Positions 54,820 through 64,000 of a stretch of DNA of 64,000 nt are shown here, one piece after another. Source of the DNA: Acinetobacter baumannii (GTDB lineage Bacteria > Pseudomonadota > Gammaproteobacteria > Pseudomonadales > Moraxellaceae); contig NZ_CP046654.1 of NCBI RefSeq assembly GCF_009759685.1, forward strand, positions 1,178,001-1,242,000, given 5' to 3'. Both the position numbers and the translations under genes were made by a program. The notes under the pieces are model-generated. The model did no database searches. It was given only the letters and a program-made list of their open reading frames with translations, and had not been told where the DNA came from. Within the stretch, counting starts at the first letter, position 1; the number at the start of each line of letters is the position of its first letter.

Positions 54820-56025
54820 TTAAAAAATAACTTCTTGTCCATGCTGAACGACTCGCTTAGGCAAATCTCCGCCCAGCCAGTAAACAATTTCAGATGGATG
54901 CTCAATATCCCAAGCCACAAAGTCAGCGACTTTACCTTGCTCCAAACTACCGTGTGTTTGCTCTAAACCGAGCGCTTGTGCAGCATGAATAGTGACACCT
55001 GCTAATGCTTGCTCAGGCGTTAAACGGAATAACGTACTGCCCATATTCAGCATTAAACGTAAAGAAAGTGCTGGGGATGTACCCGGATTTAAATCACTCG
55101 ACAGCGCAATACGCACTCCGTGTTTAATAAGACTTTCAATTGGCGGGTATTGTGTTTCACGCAATAAATAAAAGGCACCCGGTAATAACACTGCAACCGT
55201 GCCCGACTCTGCCATGGCTTTGACATCATCTTCGGTCATGTACTCTAAATGGTCAGCCGACAAAGCATGATAACGTGCTGCTAAGCTTGAGCCACCTAGC
55301 GATGAAAGCTGTTCGGCATGAAGTTTAACGGGTAGCCCCAATGATTGTGCCGTTTTAAAAACACGTTCAACCTGAGCTGGCGAAAATGCTAAATGCTCGC
55401 AGAAAGCATCAACAGCATCGACTAAACCTTCAGCATGCAGTTTAGGCAGCATTTCTGTACAGATATGCTCGATATAAGCATCGCTTTGGTCTTTGTACTC
55501 TGGCGGTAAAGCATGTGCAGCTAAACACGTACTTTTTACCGTCATTGGTAAAGCTTCACCAATTTGACGGATCACACACAGCATCTTGCGCTCGTTTTCG
55601 TAGTTGAGTCCGTAGCCAGACTTAATTTCAATGGTGGTTACACCGTCTTGTTGCATGCATCGAATACGCTTAAGGGCTGATTTCAGTAATTGTTCTTCAC
55701 TGGCTTCTCGGGTTGCGCGTACTGTACTAGCAATACCGCCACCACTTGCAGCAATTTCAGCATAACTCACGCCCTGTAAGCGCTTTTCAAACTCAACACT
55801 ACGGTTACCACCAAATACGCTATGCGTATGACAGTCGATGAACCCCGGGGTTACCCAAGCGCCATTTAAGTCAACTGTTTCGGAATAAGTGTCGGCAGGA
55901 AGTTGTTGTTGTTTTCCAATCCAGTGGATGAGATGCCCTTCTGTGACAATTGCAGCATCTTCAATGTAGGAATATTGCCCATTTTGCATGGTGGCAATAT
56001 GGCAGTTTTGCCAAAGTTTTTTCAT
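54820..56025 (-). CDS. hutI: Imidazolonepropionase
   Basis: About 401 residues from ATG 56025, with GAGG upstream. It opens imidazolone propionate to formiminoglutamate. It is an amidohydrolase: the metal motif [16 protein letters not shown], the [15 protein letters not shown] block, [16 protein letters not shown] (His) and [10 protein letters not shown] (Asp) follow in the expected order. It sits between the permease and hutG with small gaps (11 nt to hutG). Confidence 0.95.
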   Translation of the reverse strand: MKKLWQNCHIATMQNGQYSYIEDAAIVTEGHLIHWIGKQQQLPADTYSETVDLNGAWVTPGFIDCHTHSVFGGNRSVEFEKRLQGVSYAEIAASGGGIASTVRATREASEEQLLKSALKRIRCMQQDGVTTIEIKSGYGLNYENERKMLCVIRQIGEALPMTVKSTCLAAHALPPEYKDQSDAYIEHICTEMLPKLHAEGLVDAVDAFCEHLAFSPAQVERVFKTAQSLGLPVKLHAEQLSSLGGSSLAARYHALSADHLEYMTEDDVKAMAESGTVAVLLPGAFYLLRETQYPPIESLIKHGVRIALSSDLNPGTSPALSLRLMLNMGSTLFRLTPEQALAGVTIHAAQALGLEQTHGSLEQGKVADFVAWDIEHPSEIVYWLGGDLPKRVVQHGQEVIF

Positions 56026-56076
56026 TAGCCTATCCTCGAAACTGCCCAACAGTAAAACTATTGGGCAGCTGATTTG

Positions 56077-57489
56077 TTAGCTTTCCATTTCTATGTTTTG
56101 CTGGACAGGCTCACTTTCCTTTCCCAAGCTTTGCTCTGGTTTTACCCAAATACGATAAGCAATAGTTAAGAGAGCAAGCCAAGTGATTCCTACATAAATT
56201 GCAGGACGCGAATCTGGGAAGTAGCCCATCATCACTAAAATGAACACCATAAAACCGATTGCAAAAGCAGGGGCATATGGCCAGCCAAATACAGGGAAAT
56301 CAAGTGCCTTAATTTCAGCAGTAGATAATTTACGGCGCATAGCCACTTGCGAAAGCAAGATCATGAGCCATACCCAAACAGTTGCAAACGTTGCAATTGA
56401 TGCAATGATGACAAACACATTTTCAGGAATCAGGTAGTTCAGCACCACACCAATTAACAGCACGCCAGCCATAACCACAACAGTCATCCAAGGCACACCA
56501 TTACGCGATAATTTTTGGAAAATTCGAGGTGCTTGACCACGATTTGCCATACCGTACAACATACGGCCTGCACCAAACACATCACTGTTAATTGCCGAAA
56601 TTGCAGCAGTTACCACCACAATATTTAAAATATTTGCAGCAGATTTAATGCCTAAGTTTTCAAAAATTTGTACAAACGGGCTGCCTTGGCTACCAATCTG
56701 GTTCCATGGGAAAATCGACATGAGTACAAATATAGTAAGTACATAGAAAAGTAAAATACGTACCGGAACAGCATTAATTGCTTTAGGTAAAGTAGTTTTC
56801 GGGTCTTGTGATTCACCTGCTGTAATACCAATAATTTCGATACCACCGAAAGCAAATACCACTACAGATAAACATGCAACCAAGCCTGCAATGCCATGTG
56901 GCATAAAGCCTTCATAGATCCATAAGTTTTGAATCCCCGGCACTACACTGCTATGGTCAACATGGAAGCCATAGAACATCAAACCTAAGCCACCTAAAAT
57001 CATGGCAACAATGGCACTCACCTTGACAATTGAGAGCCAAAATTCGAGTTCACCAAAGACTTTCACATGAATGAGGTTAATTGCGCCCAAGAACATGATG
57101 AGAGACAAAATCCAGATCCACCGTGGGACATCGGGATACCAGAACCCCATATAAATACCAAACGCAGTGACATCGGCAATTGCAACAATCACCATCTCAA
57201 AAACATAAGTCCAGCCTGTCGTAAAGCCGGCCAAAGGACCAATGTATTGAGAAGCATAGTGGCTAAATGAGCCAGAGACAGGGTTATGGACTGCCATTTC
57301 CCCCAGTGCGCGCATCACAATATAAATTGCAATCCCTGCAACGATGTACGCAAGTAATACTGAAGGCCCTGCCATTTTAATAGCAGTTGCCGAACCATAG
57401 AAAAGCCCAGTTCCAATTGCTGAGCCCAATGCCAAGAAACGAATGTGGCGGGTGTTTAAGCCCCGCTGTAGTGTGGAGTTTTGTGACAT
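56077..57489 (-). CDS. APC-family amino acid permease, probable histidine transporter
   Basis: About 470 residues from ATG 57489, with GGAG 8 nt upstream; longer frames start in the intergenic region. Twelve transmembrane helices begin with [24 protein letters not shown], the APC signature of the proline/histidine-specific (ProY, HutT-like) group. Position in the middle of the hut operon implies histidine (or urocanate) import; the sequence alone does not fix the substrate. Confidence 0.85.
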   Translation of the reverse strand: MSQNSTLQRGLNTRHIRFLALGSAIGTGLFYGSATAIKMAGPSVLLAYIVAGIAIYIVMRALGEMAVHNPVSGSFSHYASQYIGPLAGFTTGWTYVFEMVIVAIADVTAFGIYMGFWYPDVPRWIWILSLIMFLGAINLIHVKVFGELEFWLSIVKVSAIVAMILGGLGLMFYGFHVDHSSVVPGIQNLWIYEGFMPHGIAGLVACLSVVVFAFGGIEIIGITAGESQDPKTTLPKAINAVPVRILLFYVLTIFVLMSIFPWNQIGSQGSPFVQIFENLGIKSAANILNIVVVTAAISAINSDVFGAGRMLYGMANRGQAPRIFQKLSRNGVPWMTVVVMAGVLLIGVVLNYLIPENVFVIIASIATFATVWVWLMILLSQVAMRRKLSTAEIKALDFPVFGWPYAPAFAIGFMVFILVMMGYFPDSRPAIYVGITWLALLTIAYRIWVKPEQSLGKESEPVQQNIEMES

Positions 57490-57553
57490 TATAATCTCCA
57501 ATCCTTGAGGAAATTTAGTTGGATTCGGCCACTCCATGTGACCGTTTTATCAA

Positions 57554-59092
57554 TCACACTTCAGATAAACTAGGGAGTAGTTTTGGAATGAGTAATTCGT
57601 TTAGGCAACCACTCGCAAGCAATTCACTAGCCTGTTCGATATCAGGAGCAAAGAAACGGTCTTCACTGTAGTAAGGAACTTGGTCGCGCAAGATTTTACG
57701 AGCTTGTTCAAGTTTAGGCGAGCTTTTTAAACCTTCACGGAAGTCTAGACCCTGACAAGCGCCTAACCATTCAACAGCTAAAATGCCGCGGACGTTATCA
57801 GCCATATACCAAAGACGTTTACCAGCATTTGGAGCCATCGATACATGGTCTTCTTGGTTGGCTGAAGTCGGTAAGCTATCCACACTTGCAGGATGTGCAA
57901 GCGCTTTGTTGTCACTCGCAAGAGCAGCAGCTGTCACTTGAGCAATCATAAAGCCCGAGTTAACACCACCATTTGCTACCAAGAACGGTGGAAGCTGTGA
58001 CATATGACGGTCCATCATCATCGAAATACGACGTTCAGATAGTGAACCAATTTCTGCAATTGCCAATGCTAAATTGTCGGCCGCCATTGCAACAGGTTCT
58101 GCATGGAAGTTACCACCAGAAATCACGTCACCTTGTTCAGCAAATACAAGCGGGTTATCAGATACGGCATTTGCTTCAATTTCTAATACTTCAGCAGCCT
58201 GACGGATTTGAGTTAAACATGCACCCATCACCTGTGGTTGGCAACGTAAAGAATATGGGTCTTGAACTTTGCCACATTCTTCATGTGAACGAGAGATTTC
58301 ACTCGAATCAGTCAATAAATCGCGATAAGCCGCAGCTACATCAATTTGACCACGTTGGCCGCGTACTTCGTGAATACGCGCATCGAAAGGTGCACGTGAA
58401 CCAAGCATTGCTTCAACACTTAAGCCACCACAAACTGTTGCGGCAGCAAATAAATCTTCTGCTTCAAATAAACCACGTAAAGCATAAGCCGTCGAAACCT
58501 GCGTACCATTTAAAAGTGCCAAACCTTCTTTAGCCGCTAAAGAAATTGGTTCCAAACCTGCAATTTTTAAAGCTTCAACTGCTGGTAACCATTCACCTTT
58601 ATAACGTGCCTTACTTTCACCAAGTAAAACTAAAGACATGTGTGCAAGTGGTGCCAAGTCGCCAGAAGCCCCTACTGAACCTTTAAGTGGAATGTGTGGG
58701 TAAACTTCAGCATTAATTAAGGCCAACAAAGCATCAATGACTTTACGACGAATACCAGAGAAACCACGTGCCAAGCTATTTGCTTTCAATAGAATAATTA
58801 AACGAACCATTGCATCATCAAGTGCTTCACCTACACCTGCGGCATGGGAAAGCACCAAAGAACGCTGTAATTTTTCTAAATCTTCAGGCGCAATTTTAGT
58901 TGAAGCAAGTAAACCAAAACCTGTATTAATACCGTAAGCTGTACGTCCTTCATTTACAATTTGCTCTACACAAGCCACGCTTGCATTAATTGCAGATGAA
59001 GCACTTTCATCTAATTTAACTTTAATTGGGTTGAGGTAAGCTTGACGTAAATCGGCTAAGGTCAGTTTTCCCGGTTGGATCAGTAATTCCAT
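57554..59092 (-). CDS. hutH: Histidine ammonia-lyase
   Basis: 512 residues. It removes ammonia from histidine to give urocanate. The MIO cofactor forms from Ala142-Ser143-Gly144 in [17 protein letters not shown]. The [12 protein letters not shown] and NPLVF motifs are also conserved. GGAAG lies 6 nt before its ATG. It follows hutU by 87 nt. Confidence 0.97.
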   Translation of the reverse strand: MELLIQPGKLTLADLRQAYLNPIKVKLDESASSAINASVACVEQIVNEGRTAYGINTGFGLLASTKIAPEDLEKLQRSLVLSHAAGVGEALDDAMVRLIILLKANSLARGFSGIRRKVIDALLALINAEVYPHIPLKGSVGASGDLAPLAHMSLVLLGESKARYKGEWLPAVEALKIAGLEPISLAAKEGLALLNGTQVSTAYALRGLFEAEDLFAAATVCGGLSVEAMLGSRAPFDARIHEVRGQRGQIDVAAAYRDLLTDSSEISRSHEECGKVQDPYSLRCQPQVMGACLTQIRQAAEVLEIEANAVSDNPLVFAEQGDVISGGNFHAEPVAMAADNLALAIAEIGSLSERRISMMMDRHMSQLPPFLVANGGVNSGFMIAQVTAAALASDNKALAHPASVDSLPTSANQEDHVSMAPNAGKRLWYMADNVRGILAVEWLGACQGLDFREGLKSSPKLEQARKILRDQVPYYSEDRFFAPDIEQASELLASGCLNELLIPKLLPSLSEV

Positions 59093-59179
59093 GTTGGCTT
59101 CCTAATTTTTTGCACTATATTCTGCTGAGACGGTGCTTTTCACAATTGCAAAAAGCACCGCCAGTTCTTCCATGTATTT

Positions 59180-60856
59180 TTATTGCGTGATCATTGGCAA
59201 GTGTAGGCCTTGCTCTTTGGCACAGTTAATCGCAATTTCATAACCTGCATCAGCATGACGCATAACACCTGTTGCAGGGTCATTGGTTAGTACGCGAGCA
59301 ATACGTGCAGCAGCTTCATCTGTACCGTCACACACAATCACAACGCCTGAGTGTTGAGAGAAGCCCATACCTACACCACCACCATGATGTAGAGACACCC
59401 AAGTTGCGCCGCCTGCTGTATTTAACAATGCATTTAATAAAGGCCAGTCTGATACTGCATCTGATCCGTCTTGCATTGCTTCAGTTTCACGGTTAGGACT
59501 TGCAACCGAACCTGAGTCTAAGTGGTCACGACCAATCACGATCGGTGCAGACAATTCACCGCTACGAACCATTTCGTTAAATGCCAAACCAAGTTTTGCA
59601 CGTAAGCCCAAACCTACCCAGCAAATACGCGCTGGTAAGCCTTGGAAGCTAATACGTTCACGAGCCATGTCTAACCAATGATGTAAATGCTCATCATCAG
59701 GAATTAACTCTTTAACTTTGGCATCTGTTTTATAAATATCTTCCGGATCACCAGAAAGCGCTGCCCAACGGAATGGACCAATACCGCGACAGAACAATGG
59801 ACGGATGTATGCAGGTACGAAGCCCGGGAAATCAAAAGCGTTTGCTACGCCTTCTTCTTTCGCCATTTGACGGATGTTATTGCCATAGTCAAATGTTGGA
59901 ACACCCATTTTTTGGAAATCAAGCATGGCTTGTACGTGTTTTGCCATCGACTGTTTCGCAGCTTTTACAACAGCTTCCGGTTCTTTTTTCGCGCGTTCAC
60001 GGTATTCATCCCAAGTCCAGCCTACTGGTAAGTAGCCATTAAGTGGATCGTGTGCACTTGTTTGGTCAGTCACCATGTCTGGACGTACACCACGGCGTAC
60101 AAGCTCAGGTAAAATTTCAGCAGCATTACCATGAAGTGCAATTGAAATTGCTTTACCTTCTTTTGTATAGCGATCAATACGTGCTAAAGCGTCGTCTAAA
60201 TCAGTCGCTTGTTCATCTACATAACGAGTACGTAAACGGAAATCGATACTTGCTTGTTGGCATTCGATGTTTAAAGAACATGCACCTGCAAGTGTTGCAG
60301 CTAAAGGCTGAGCACCACCCATACCGCCTAAACCAGCAGTAAGAACCCAACGACCTTTTAAATCACCATTGTAATGTTGGCGACCTGCCTCAACGAAAGT
60401 TTCATAAGTACCTTGTACAATACCTTGGCTACCAATGTAGATCCACGAACCCGCTGTCATTTGACCGTACATTGCCAAAGCTTTAGCGTCTAATTCGTTA
60501 AAGTGTTCCCAGTTCGCCCAGTGCGGTACAAGGTTTGAGTTTGCAATTAAAACGCGTGGCGCATCTTTATGAGTTTTAAATACACCTACTGGTTTGCCTG
60601 ATTGAACTAATAAAGTTTCGTCAGTTTCAAGATTTTTTAGCGTATCTACAATTTTGTCGAAACATTCCCAGTTTCGTGCTGCACGGCCAATACCACCGTA
60701 TACCACCAATTCTTTCGGGTTTTCTGCAACGTCCGGATCAAGGTTATTCATCAACATACGCAATGGGGCTTCAGTTAACCAACTCTTAGCCGTTAATTCA
60801 GTGCCGCGTGGTGCACGAATTTCTACATCACGAAATTTTGTTGTCGTTGTTGTCAC
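59180..60856 (-). CDS. hutU: Urocanate hydratase
   Basis: 558 residues. It converts urocanate to imidazolone propionate using tightly bound NAD. The [23 protein letters not shown] (NAD-binding) and [14 protein letters not shown] blocks are all present, and the catalytic [20 protein letters not shown] is recognisable. It begins at GTG with AAGGAG 9 nt upstream. It is the first gene of the operon behind a HutC-type site (60932-60941). Confidence 0.97.
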   Translation of the reverse strand: MTTTTTKFRDVEIRAPRGTELTAKSWLTEAPLRMLMNNLDPDVAENPKELVVYGGIGRAARNWECFDKIVDTLKNLETDETLLVQSGKPVGVFKTHKDAPRVLIANSNLVPHWANWEHFNELDAKALAMYGQMTAGSWIYIGSQGIVQGTYETFVEAGRQHYNGDLKGRWVLTAGLGGMGGAQPLAATLAGACSLNIECQQASIDFRLRTRYVDEQATDLDDALARIDRYTKEGKAISIALHGNAAEILPELVRRGVRPDMVTDQTSAHDPLNGYLPVGWTWDEYRERAKKEPEAVVKAAKQSMAKHVQAMLDFQKMGVPTFDYGNNIRQMAKEEGVANAFDFPGFVPAYIRPLFCRGIGPFRWAALSGDPEDIYKTDAKVKELIPDDEHLHHWLDMARERISFQGLPARICWVGLGLRAKLGLAFNEMVRSGELSAPIVIGRDHLDSGSVASPNRETEAMQDGSDAVSDWPLLNALLNTAGGATWVSLHHGGGVGMGFSQHSGVVIVCDGTDEAAARIARVLTNDPATGVMRHADAGYEIAINCAKEQGLHLPMITQ

Positions 60857-60931
60857 AGTCGGACTCCTTCCTTTGAGCTTACATCAGCAGAACATCACTT
60901 GTTTCTGCATTTGTATAGTAATGTATTAACT

Positions 60932-60941
60932 TGTATATACA
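60932..60941. promoter_or_regulatory. Putative HutC operator upstream of hutU
   Basis: The palindromic decamer TGTATATACA, 76 nt before the hutU start codon; the core GTATATAC matches the GntR-family GT-N-TA-N-AC rule. The flanks also contain the related TGTATAGTA and CTATATACTACA. Confidence 0.65.
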
Positions 60942-61049
60942 TCTATATACTACACAAATATTTTTCGGCGTGAAGAGGCTTGCTCGTATTTTTTTTAAAA
61001 AGTTGAATAAGTTTATGAATTAAATTAATTTATTTTTATATCTGACATA

Positions 61050-61087
61050 AAAAAAGCACATATCTTCTAACAAGACATGTGCTTTTT
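61050..61087 (-). terminator. Terminator between hutD and hutU
   Basis: AAAAAGCACAT pairs with ATGTGCTTTTT, with an inner TCTT/AAGA pair; it separates the hutC-hutD and hutU transcripts. Confidence 0.85.
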
Positions 61088-61107
61088 AATCAGTAAACTA
61101 TATCTTT

Positions 61108-61683
61108 TTAACGTTGTATTAACTCAATGATATAGCAACTTTTGAGCTGTTTTTTTGGAAAATTGATTGATGTGACACCAGATTTTTTCTCAATTTTTAG
61201 CGTCTCATGAGCAGCAAGCTGAACGGAATGCTCATCAACGTTCACTTCCGTTTCACCACCCTGATTAAAAATAAAAATCAGGTCTGCCGAGCTTATAAAT
61301 GCCTGCTCCGCTGCCTCATTCAACCACTGAAAACGGGCATGAAACTTTGCAGGATCATAAATTAAATTTAAATCCCGAATTGCACCGTCTACCAGTTCAC
61401 TTTGGACCTGACTTTCACCATGAAAAGCAAAAATATCGCGCTGTTTCAGCTTTTTGGCAGGAAGGTCATCGACATGCAGTACCATGCCCTGCCCATCAAG
61501 TACGCTAATAAGGCGTTGTTTATTGGGAAATAACGAAAATGGTCCGGAAGTTGTTACATCTGCCATCGAAATGCGCCACTCAAAGTCGGCTTCACCTTGG
61601 CTGCGAGCAATTTCTAAAGTAAAGCCTGCACCATTTTTCCAAAGCATTTTTGTATATTGATCGGCCCTGATCAATTTAATCAT
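61108..61683 (-). CDS. hutD: HutD-family protein
   Basis: 191 residues of a cupin-like family. The start IRADQYTKMLWKNGAGFTLEIA, the segment FEWRISMADVTTSGPFSLFPNKQRLISVLDGQGMVLHV and the FHARFQW turn match HutD. Its role is unresolved; it is proposed to limit hut expression or bind an intermediate. It overlaps hutC by an ATGA. Confidence 0.9.
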   Translation of the reverse strand: MIKLIRADQYTKMLWKNGAGFTLEIARSQGEADFEWRISMADVTTSGPFSLFPNKQRLISVLDGQGMVLHVDDLPAKKLKQRDIFAFHGESQVQSELVDGAIRDLNLIYDPAKFHARFQWLNEAAEQAFISSADLIFIFNQGGETEVNVDEHSVQLAAHETLKIEKKSGVTSINFPKKQLKSCYIIELIQR

Positions 61684-62432
61684 GGATTAAATTTCCCTTC
61701 GAGATAATAGCGACTGCCTGGATAAATCAATCGTGCACTTGAAATGAGTTGCTTGTTTGACCATGTGCGACGACGGATCAGTAAACACGGTTCAGCTTTA
61801 GTAATCTTTAACCACTTACACTCTTGAGGTGATGCTAAAACGGCCTCAACAATGTGTTCACCTTCTGTCACGGGTGCTTTTGCCATGAGGTAAGCATTTG
61901 GGGTAATGGTTTTAAAATCTTGTTCTAAATAATCTGGAATCAGTGCTGCGTCAACTAAACGATCTTCGACCTGAACAGGTACATCATTTTCATAATGCAC
62001 AATAATCGAGTGAAATAATTTTTGCCCTTCGCGAGTCTGCATTAACACGCTTTGCTCTGCATTTGCATAAATTTGTTCTAAGACTAAAACTTCAGCATGG
62101 TGCTTATGGTTTCGTGCAATAATCTCATCGGCAATATTGTTAATTTGAAAAAGTGCAGTTCGGCCTTGCCCTTCAGCAACGAAAGAACCAACACCCTGAA
62201 TTCGAACAAGTAAGCCTTCTGTTGTTAACTCACGTAGCGCACGGTTTACCGTCATACGGCTACAGCCGAGTTGATTAACGAGTTCACTTTCCGAAGGAAT
62301 TTTTTTATTTACAGCCCAAGAGCCTTCATAAATCTTCTGTGAAATCAGCTGTTTTACGCGCTGATATAAAGGAACTGGACTATCAGCTTCAATCGAAAGC
62401 TCAGTATGTTCTTGTTTTGATGTTCTGGGCAT
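61680..62432 (-). CDS. hutC: Histidine utilisation repressor HutC (GntR family)
   Basis: 250 residues. An N-terminal winged helix typical of GntR (VPLYQRVKQLISQKIYEGSW, KIPSESELVNQLGCSRMTVNRALRELTTEGLLVRIQGVGSFVAEG) and a C-terminal UTRA effector-binding domain. It represses hut genes until urocanate binds. Its own leader has a copy of the same decamer as hutU, so autoregulation is expected. It overlaps hutD. Confidence 0.95.
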   Translation of the reverse strand: MPRTSKQEHTELSIEADSPVPLYQRVKQLISQKIYEGSWAVNKKIPSESELVNQLGCSRMTVNRALRELTTEGLLVRIQGVGSFVAEGQGRTALFQINNIADEIIARNHKHHAEVLVLEQIYANAEQSVLMQTREGQKLFHSIIVHYENDVPVQVEDRLVDAALIPDYLEQDFKTITPNAYLMAKAPVTEGEHIVEAVLASPQECKWLKITKAEPCLLIRRRTWSNKQLISSARLIYPGSRYYLEGKFNP

Positions 62433-62783
62433 AACAAATACTCAAAAAGGCAGCAGGCAAAAAGGTATTTTAGTTGACATGCTATGTATATACAACCACA
62501 TACAACATGTTAATTTATGAATTAAATAGATTTTAAAAAGTTTAAAAAATAAACATAGCTCGGTAAAAGCTAATTTAAAGTTTTATGTAGAGAAATTCAA
62601 ATATATAAAGGCTTTATCAATATTTATTTAATAGTTATTTCTGCTAAGCCAGTGTCTCATCCTAGAAAACAAAAATATCATTTTTTCTGGTTTACGAAAT
62701 GATGCTTAATTTTTTATTTAAAATAACTGATCGATAGTATTCTTCTGCCACACAGTATATTAATAAAACTGGAAGCACATCGA
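62433..62783. other. Interval between hutC and the acyltransferase gene
   Basis: About 350 AT-rich bases with the divergent leaders of hutC and the acyltransferase gene. The HutC-type decamer at 62485-62494 is the only recognised element. Confidence 0.5.
62485..62494. promoter_or_regulatory. Putative HutC operator upstream of hutC
   Basis: An exact copy of the decamer TGTATATACA seen before hutU, 53 nt upstream of the hutC start codon; expected for autorepression. Confidence 0.65.
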
Positions 62784-63896
62784 ATGCGTAATTATAAAAT
62801 AGATATTCTTCGAGGAATTTCTATCCTTTTGGTTCTTTTACATCATTTTAATATTCCCTATAAACTTAAAGATACATGGTTAGGTTTTGATTTCTTAGGT
62901 GAAGCATTTAGCACAGTCATCGCAAGAAACGGAAATTATGGCGTCACCATGTTTTTTGTGATTTCGGGTTTTTTAATTACCCATCACACTTTAAAACGAG
63001 ACAAACAATTTTCTGCAATTAACTTCAAACATTTTTATATCCGACGAGCAGCGCGTATTTTACCGTGTCTGGTATTACTCATTTTAGGTGTAAGCATACT
63101 TGGTTCATTTGACTTAAAACCCTTTATGAACCAAGCACCGAATGGCATTGAGGTCTCTTATCCTTTAACCATATTTGCAGCCTTAACCTTCTGGATGAAT
63201 ATCCTGATTATTAAATTTGGTTGGGTAAACTACGCTTTGGGCGTGTTGTGGTCGCTATCTGTAGAAGAAGTTTTTTACTTTGTTTTTCCATTATTGTGTC
63301 TACTTACGCGTAGTAATAAGATCTTTGTTGCTGTACTTGTTGGTGTAATTTTATATGGGCCTTATTTTAGGTCTCTCCATTTTGGAGAAGAAAGCGGCGC
63401 TTATTTATATCATTATTTTTCAAGTTTTGATGGTATAGCGGTGGGCTGTTTAACTGCCATTTTTTCTCATAAATATCAGCCAAATTGGCCCTATAAAAAA
63501 CCTCTTTCATGGTTGATTATTTTGAGTATGGCCGCTCTATATTTATATGCACCAATTAAAGAAGTGAGTACATGGGGTATCAGCTTATTTGCTTTTGCTA
63601 CAGGTCTACTCATTCTGTGTTTCCAACATCCTTCCGAAACACAAGCACATAATCTATTTACCAAAGTGATGGTCTGGTTGGGGCAAAGAAGTTACGAAAC
63701 TTATTTGTTTCATCTGGTTGTATTGGGCCTTATAAAAGTTGTGTTTATTCCTGCTCAAACCGACTCTAGTATCAAAATTATGCTTTTAATTAGCTATCTG
63801 GTTTTGACTTTTATCATCAGTGCAGCGATTGAAAAATATTATTCCACCCCGCTTAACAGCTACATTCGAAAGGTTTTTATTAAAGATAAATCATAA
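62784..63896 (+). CDS. Acyltransferase-3 family membrane protein
   Basis: 370 residues with about ten transmembrane segments, a member of the OafA/YrhL acyltransferase family. NYKIDILRGISILLVLLHHF at the start contains the Arg and His-type conserved residues, and MFFVISGFLI and SLSVEEVFYFVFPLL are typical. Such proteins O-acetylate surface polysaccharides or other envelope molecules; the substrate is unknown. GGAAG lies about 11 nt before the ATG, and the terminator at 63895 closes it. Confidence 0.88.
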   Translation: MRNYKIDILRGISILLVLLHHFNIPYKLKDTWLGFDFLGEAFSTVIARNGNYGVTMFFVISGFLITHHTLKRDKQFSAINFKHFYIRRAARILPCLVLLILGVSILGSFDLKPFMNQAPNGIEVSYPLTIFAALTFWMNILIIKFGWVNYALGVLWSLSVEEVFYFVFPLLCLLTRSNKIFVAVLVGVILYGPYFRSLHFGEESGAYLYHYFSSFDGIAVGCLTAIFSHKYQPNWPYKKPLSWLIILSMAALYLYAPIKEVSTWGISLFAFATGLLILCFQHPSETQAHNLFTKVMVWLGQRSYETYLFHLVVLGLIKVVFIPAQTDSSIKIMLLISYLVLTFIISAAIEKYYSTPLNSYIRKVFIKDKS

Positions 63897-63930
63897 AAAT
63901 AAGCCCCTTGAAAATAGGGGCTTTTTTATT
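63895..63930. terminator. Bidirectional terminator at the end of the acyltransferase gene
   Basis: AAGCCCCT and AGGGGCTT around a 7-nt loop, with A and T flanks, between the acyltransferase gene and the convergent partial gene. Confidence 0.9.
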
Positions 63931-64000
63931 AAGCAATCAACATCGTTTCATCATCTTGCTTAAAAGGATTAGACCAGCTCTGCCAAACTTGCGGACCTAA
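63929..64000 (-). CDS. C-terminal end of an unidentified gene (runs off window)
   Basis: On the minus strand an open frame reads 23 codons from the right window edge to a TAA (63931-63929), ending WSNPFKQDDETMLIA. It abuts the terminator of the acyltransferase gene in a convergent layout, as expected for a real gene end. The piece is too short to assign. Confidence 0.5.
   Translation of the reverse strand, partial: LGPQVWQSWSNPFKQDDETMLIA

Noticed and set aside
1..64000. CRISPR arrays, tRNA/rRNA genes, insertion sequences, prophage or integron features.
   Set aside because: No regularly spaced repeats, cloverleaf or CCA-end genes, transposases or integrases were seen by eye.

Overview
The window looks like chromosomal DNA of an Acinetobacter, most likely the A. 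calcoaceticus-baumannii complex. This rests on gene content, the AT-rich composition and the proteobacterial housekeeping neighbourhoods (gshA-dsbB, serB/ytjB, yqiA-parE, ribB-ribH-nusB-thiL-pgpA, glmU-glmS). The species is inferred from familiarity, not from a database search. I saw no rRNA, tRNA, CRISPR array, insertion sequence or integrase.

Layout. 1-2.2 kb: the start of dsbD (cut by the window edge), an outer-membrane protein, an ankyrin-type protein and an HPF/RaiA ribosome factor. 2.2-9.5 kb: a compact urate catabolic cluster: puuE (allantoinase), uraD, uraH, an NCS2 purine/urate permease, a Tsx-like outer-membrane channel, hpxO (urate hydroxylase), alc (allantoicase) and allA (ureidoglycolate lyase). 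Together they would import urate and convert it through hydroxyisourate, OHCU, allantoin, allantoate and ureidoglycolate to glyoxylate and urea. All five transcription units of this cluster carry a GG-N10-GC (-24/-12) sigma-54-type promoter in their leader, which is the strongest regulatory pattern in the window. 9.5-14.9 kb: an SDR oxidoreductase, a gene-poor stretch with a remnant reading frame, parE-yqiA and a large alpha/beta hydrolase.

14.9-20.0 kb: a type VI secretion island on the minus strand, markedly AT-rich at its distal end. It holds vgrG (frameshifted at a 6-nt homopolymer in the DUF2345 region), a GH19-lysozyme-like effector with duplicated N-terminal modules, and a small exported protein placed where an immunity gene is expected. 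20-33 kb: dsbB and gshA, several conserved hypotheticals, an aminotransferase, a MATE transporter, a divergent SDR/TetR pair with a palindromic operator, phoB-phoR behind Pho-box repeats, and a secreted lipase-like hydrolase. 33-43 kb: psd coupled to a rhodanese, pncB, an ankyrin protein paired with a periplasmic catalase, dtd, an SCP2 protein, a small membrane protein, and serB divergent from ytjB. 43.4-50.2 kb: the riboflavin/nusB/thiL/pgpA run, then glmU-glmS. 50.2-53.7 kb: murI, a HAD phosphatase and a DUF885 peptidase-like protein.

53.9-62.4 kb: a full histidine utilisation locus on the minus strand. hutC-hutD form one unit ending in a terminator. hutU-hutH-permease-hutI-hutG form the second. 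Both leaders contain the same decameric palindrome, the expected site of the HutC repressor. 62.4-64 kb: an acyltransferase-3 membrane protein and the last codons of an unidentified minus-strand gene.

Several genes start at GTG or TTG (puuE, uraD, phoB, parE, hutU, psd, ytjB); these starts were chosen from Shine-Dalgarno spacing and family length. Spacings and motif positions were read by eye and no alignment was run.
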